A stretch of 64,000 nt of DNA, from the NCBI GenBank assembly GCA_037833965.1, contig AP031358.1, positions 17,182,001 to 17,246,000 on the forward strand. The letters are read 5' to 3'. Shown piece by piece: positions 63,150 to 64,000 of the stretch. The stretch's first letter is position 1. Every line of letters starts with the position of its first letter. This stretch comes from Marchantia polymorpha subsp. ruderalis. Lineage: Eukaryota; Streptophyta; Marchantiopsida; Marchantiales; Marchantiaceae. The notes beneath the pieces were generated by a model, which ran no database searches, was not told the origin of the DNA, and worked only from the letters and a program-made list of their open reading frames with translations. Both the position numbers and the translations under genes were made by a program.

Positions 63150-64000
63150 AAAACGCGTCAAAAAATTTGCACTTCTATTGGAGAAGAAGAAGAAGAAGCA
63201 TCGAGGTCTCTTTTCATATGAAGAGACTCGCAAAGAGCTGATTTCTTACCAAGACGCCTTGCAAAATGGTGATTCCATAAAATGGAAGAAAGTCATGGAA
63301 GAAGAATTTTCTTTCTTGAAGAAAAATCAAACTTGGACGTTGACGGAGTTACCTGCGGGCAAGAATGTTGTTGGTTGTAAATGGATTTACAAAATCACGT
63401 ACAAGCTCAACAGTTCTGTTTGTCGATACAAGGTCAGGTTGGTAGCCAAATGCTATACACAGGTTTTTGGTGTTGATTTTTCAAAAAACGTTTTCTCCAG
63501 TGATGAAGATGACATCCATCTGGGTGTTAATGGCTCTAGCAGCTCAACGCAACCTAGAGCTGCACCAGATGAACTTAAAAACTACAGTCTTGAACGGGCG
63601 GTTGGATGAAGAAGTCTGAATGGCCCTACCTGAAGGGTTGAATGTCTCTTGTGATAAAAACATGGTGTGCAAATTGAATAAGTCCATTTATGGATTGAAG
63701 CAATACTCTCGACATTGGTATCAGAGGATTTACTCGTTCTTACTGCAGATTGCATTTACCAGAGCTAATGCATATAAGAACGTTTACGTTTATTCCCATG
63801 ATAATACATTTGTGTATTTAGCACTGTATGTGGACGACTGAATATTAGCGAGTGATTCCTTGCGTCTCCTTACAAAGATCAAGGAGAAACTTAAAGCGGA
63901 GTACAAGATGGTGGACTTAGAAGAGATCCATCACTGTCTTGGTATGCAAGTTGACAGAAATTGTGAAGAATGGTGGATTTGGATCTCCCAACCACGATAT
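63150..64000 (+). pseudogene. copia reverse transcriptase, broken and cut by the window end
   Basis: RT begins IKWKKVMEEEFSFLKKNQTW, then NVVGCKWIYKITYK and RYKVRLVAKCYTQVFGVDF. A one-base frameshift lies at the A-run near 63486. Past it, LNGRLDEEV, MALPEGLNV, KLNKSIYGLKQYSRHWYQR and YLALYVDD are readable. The catalytic YVDD is intact but is followed at once by TGA (63839-63841). The frame continues ILASDSLRLLTKIKEKLKAE to the window end. Confidence 0.88.

Larger units (their letters stand above)
59879..64000 (+). mobile_element. Ty1/copia LTR retrotransposon, 5' part, cut by the window end
   Basis: The element runs 5' LTR (59879-60120), primer-binding site (60124-60136), leader with a 73-bp duplication, gag from 60438, then protease, integrase and reverse transcriptase to the window end. 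Domain order protease-integrase-RT defines Ty1/copia. The frame is broken by stops and frameshifts, and the protease aspartate is mutated, so it is non-autonomous at best. Protein blocks are still easily readable, so it is the youngest element in the window. It inserted beside, or into, the minus-strand gypsy relic. Confidence 0.93.

Overview
This window is nuclear DNA of a land plant. A spliced gene with eight exons encodes a plastid-targeted Hsp70, and the other recognisable sequences are plant-type repeats: Ty1/copia and Ty3/gypsy retrotransposons, a tRNA-like SINE candidate and hairpin-forming repeats. The coiled-coil pseudogene family at 15.5-20.7 kb and the gypsy pol whose integrase is followed by a PHD finger both remind me of families that are abundant in the liverwort Marchantia. 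A marchantialean liverwort is therefore my best guess, but it rests on recollection and was not searched.

Layout. 1-4.1 kb: promoter, 5'UTR, coding exons and 3'UTR of a chloroplast stromal Hsp70 (710 codons after splicing), the only intact gene I can support. 4.1-15.3 kb: AT-rich decayed DNA. It holds a weak LINE endonuclease trace (7.3-7.5 kb), an exon-like fragment (7.63-7.75 kb) and a clear pseudogene of a multi-KH RNA-binding protein (9.57-11.41 kb) that is interrupted by promoter- or LTR-like DNA. 15.5-20.7 kb: two tail-to-tail degenerate copies of one coiled-coil protein family, forming a long imperfect inverted repeat around a spacer with a tandem repeat. 21.2-23.6 kb: a minus-strand Ty3/gypsy pol remnant with reverse transcriptase, a truncated RNase H, integrase and a C-terminal PHD finger.

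25.4-55 kb: mainly moderately GC-rich intergenic DNA without a convincing gene. It carries microsatellites, a few tandem duplications, a perfect 32-bp inverted repeat around a 1-kb AT-rich block (41.4-42.5 kb) and a SINE-like A-box/B-box pair (54.8 kb). It is interrupted by AT-rich tracts, the largest at 35.5-39.7 kb. 55.4-59.8 kb: AT-rich, with a hairpin-repeat cluster and a second, more decayed minus-strand gypsy pol. 59.88-64.0 kb: a plus-strand Ty1/copia element with 5' LTR, primer-binding site, gag and pol, which runs off the window end.

The transposon-derived frames are all dead. Several of the disabling changes are of G-to-A or C-to-T type: tryptophan codons turned into stops, and catalytic Asp changed to Asn. 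This is what deamination of methylated cytosine in silenced repeats would produce. The functional content comes down to one housekeeping plastid chaperone gene beside about 60 kb of repeat-rich, mosaic intergenic DNA.
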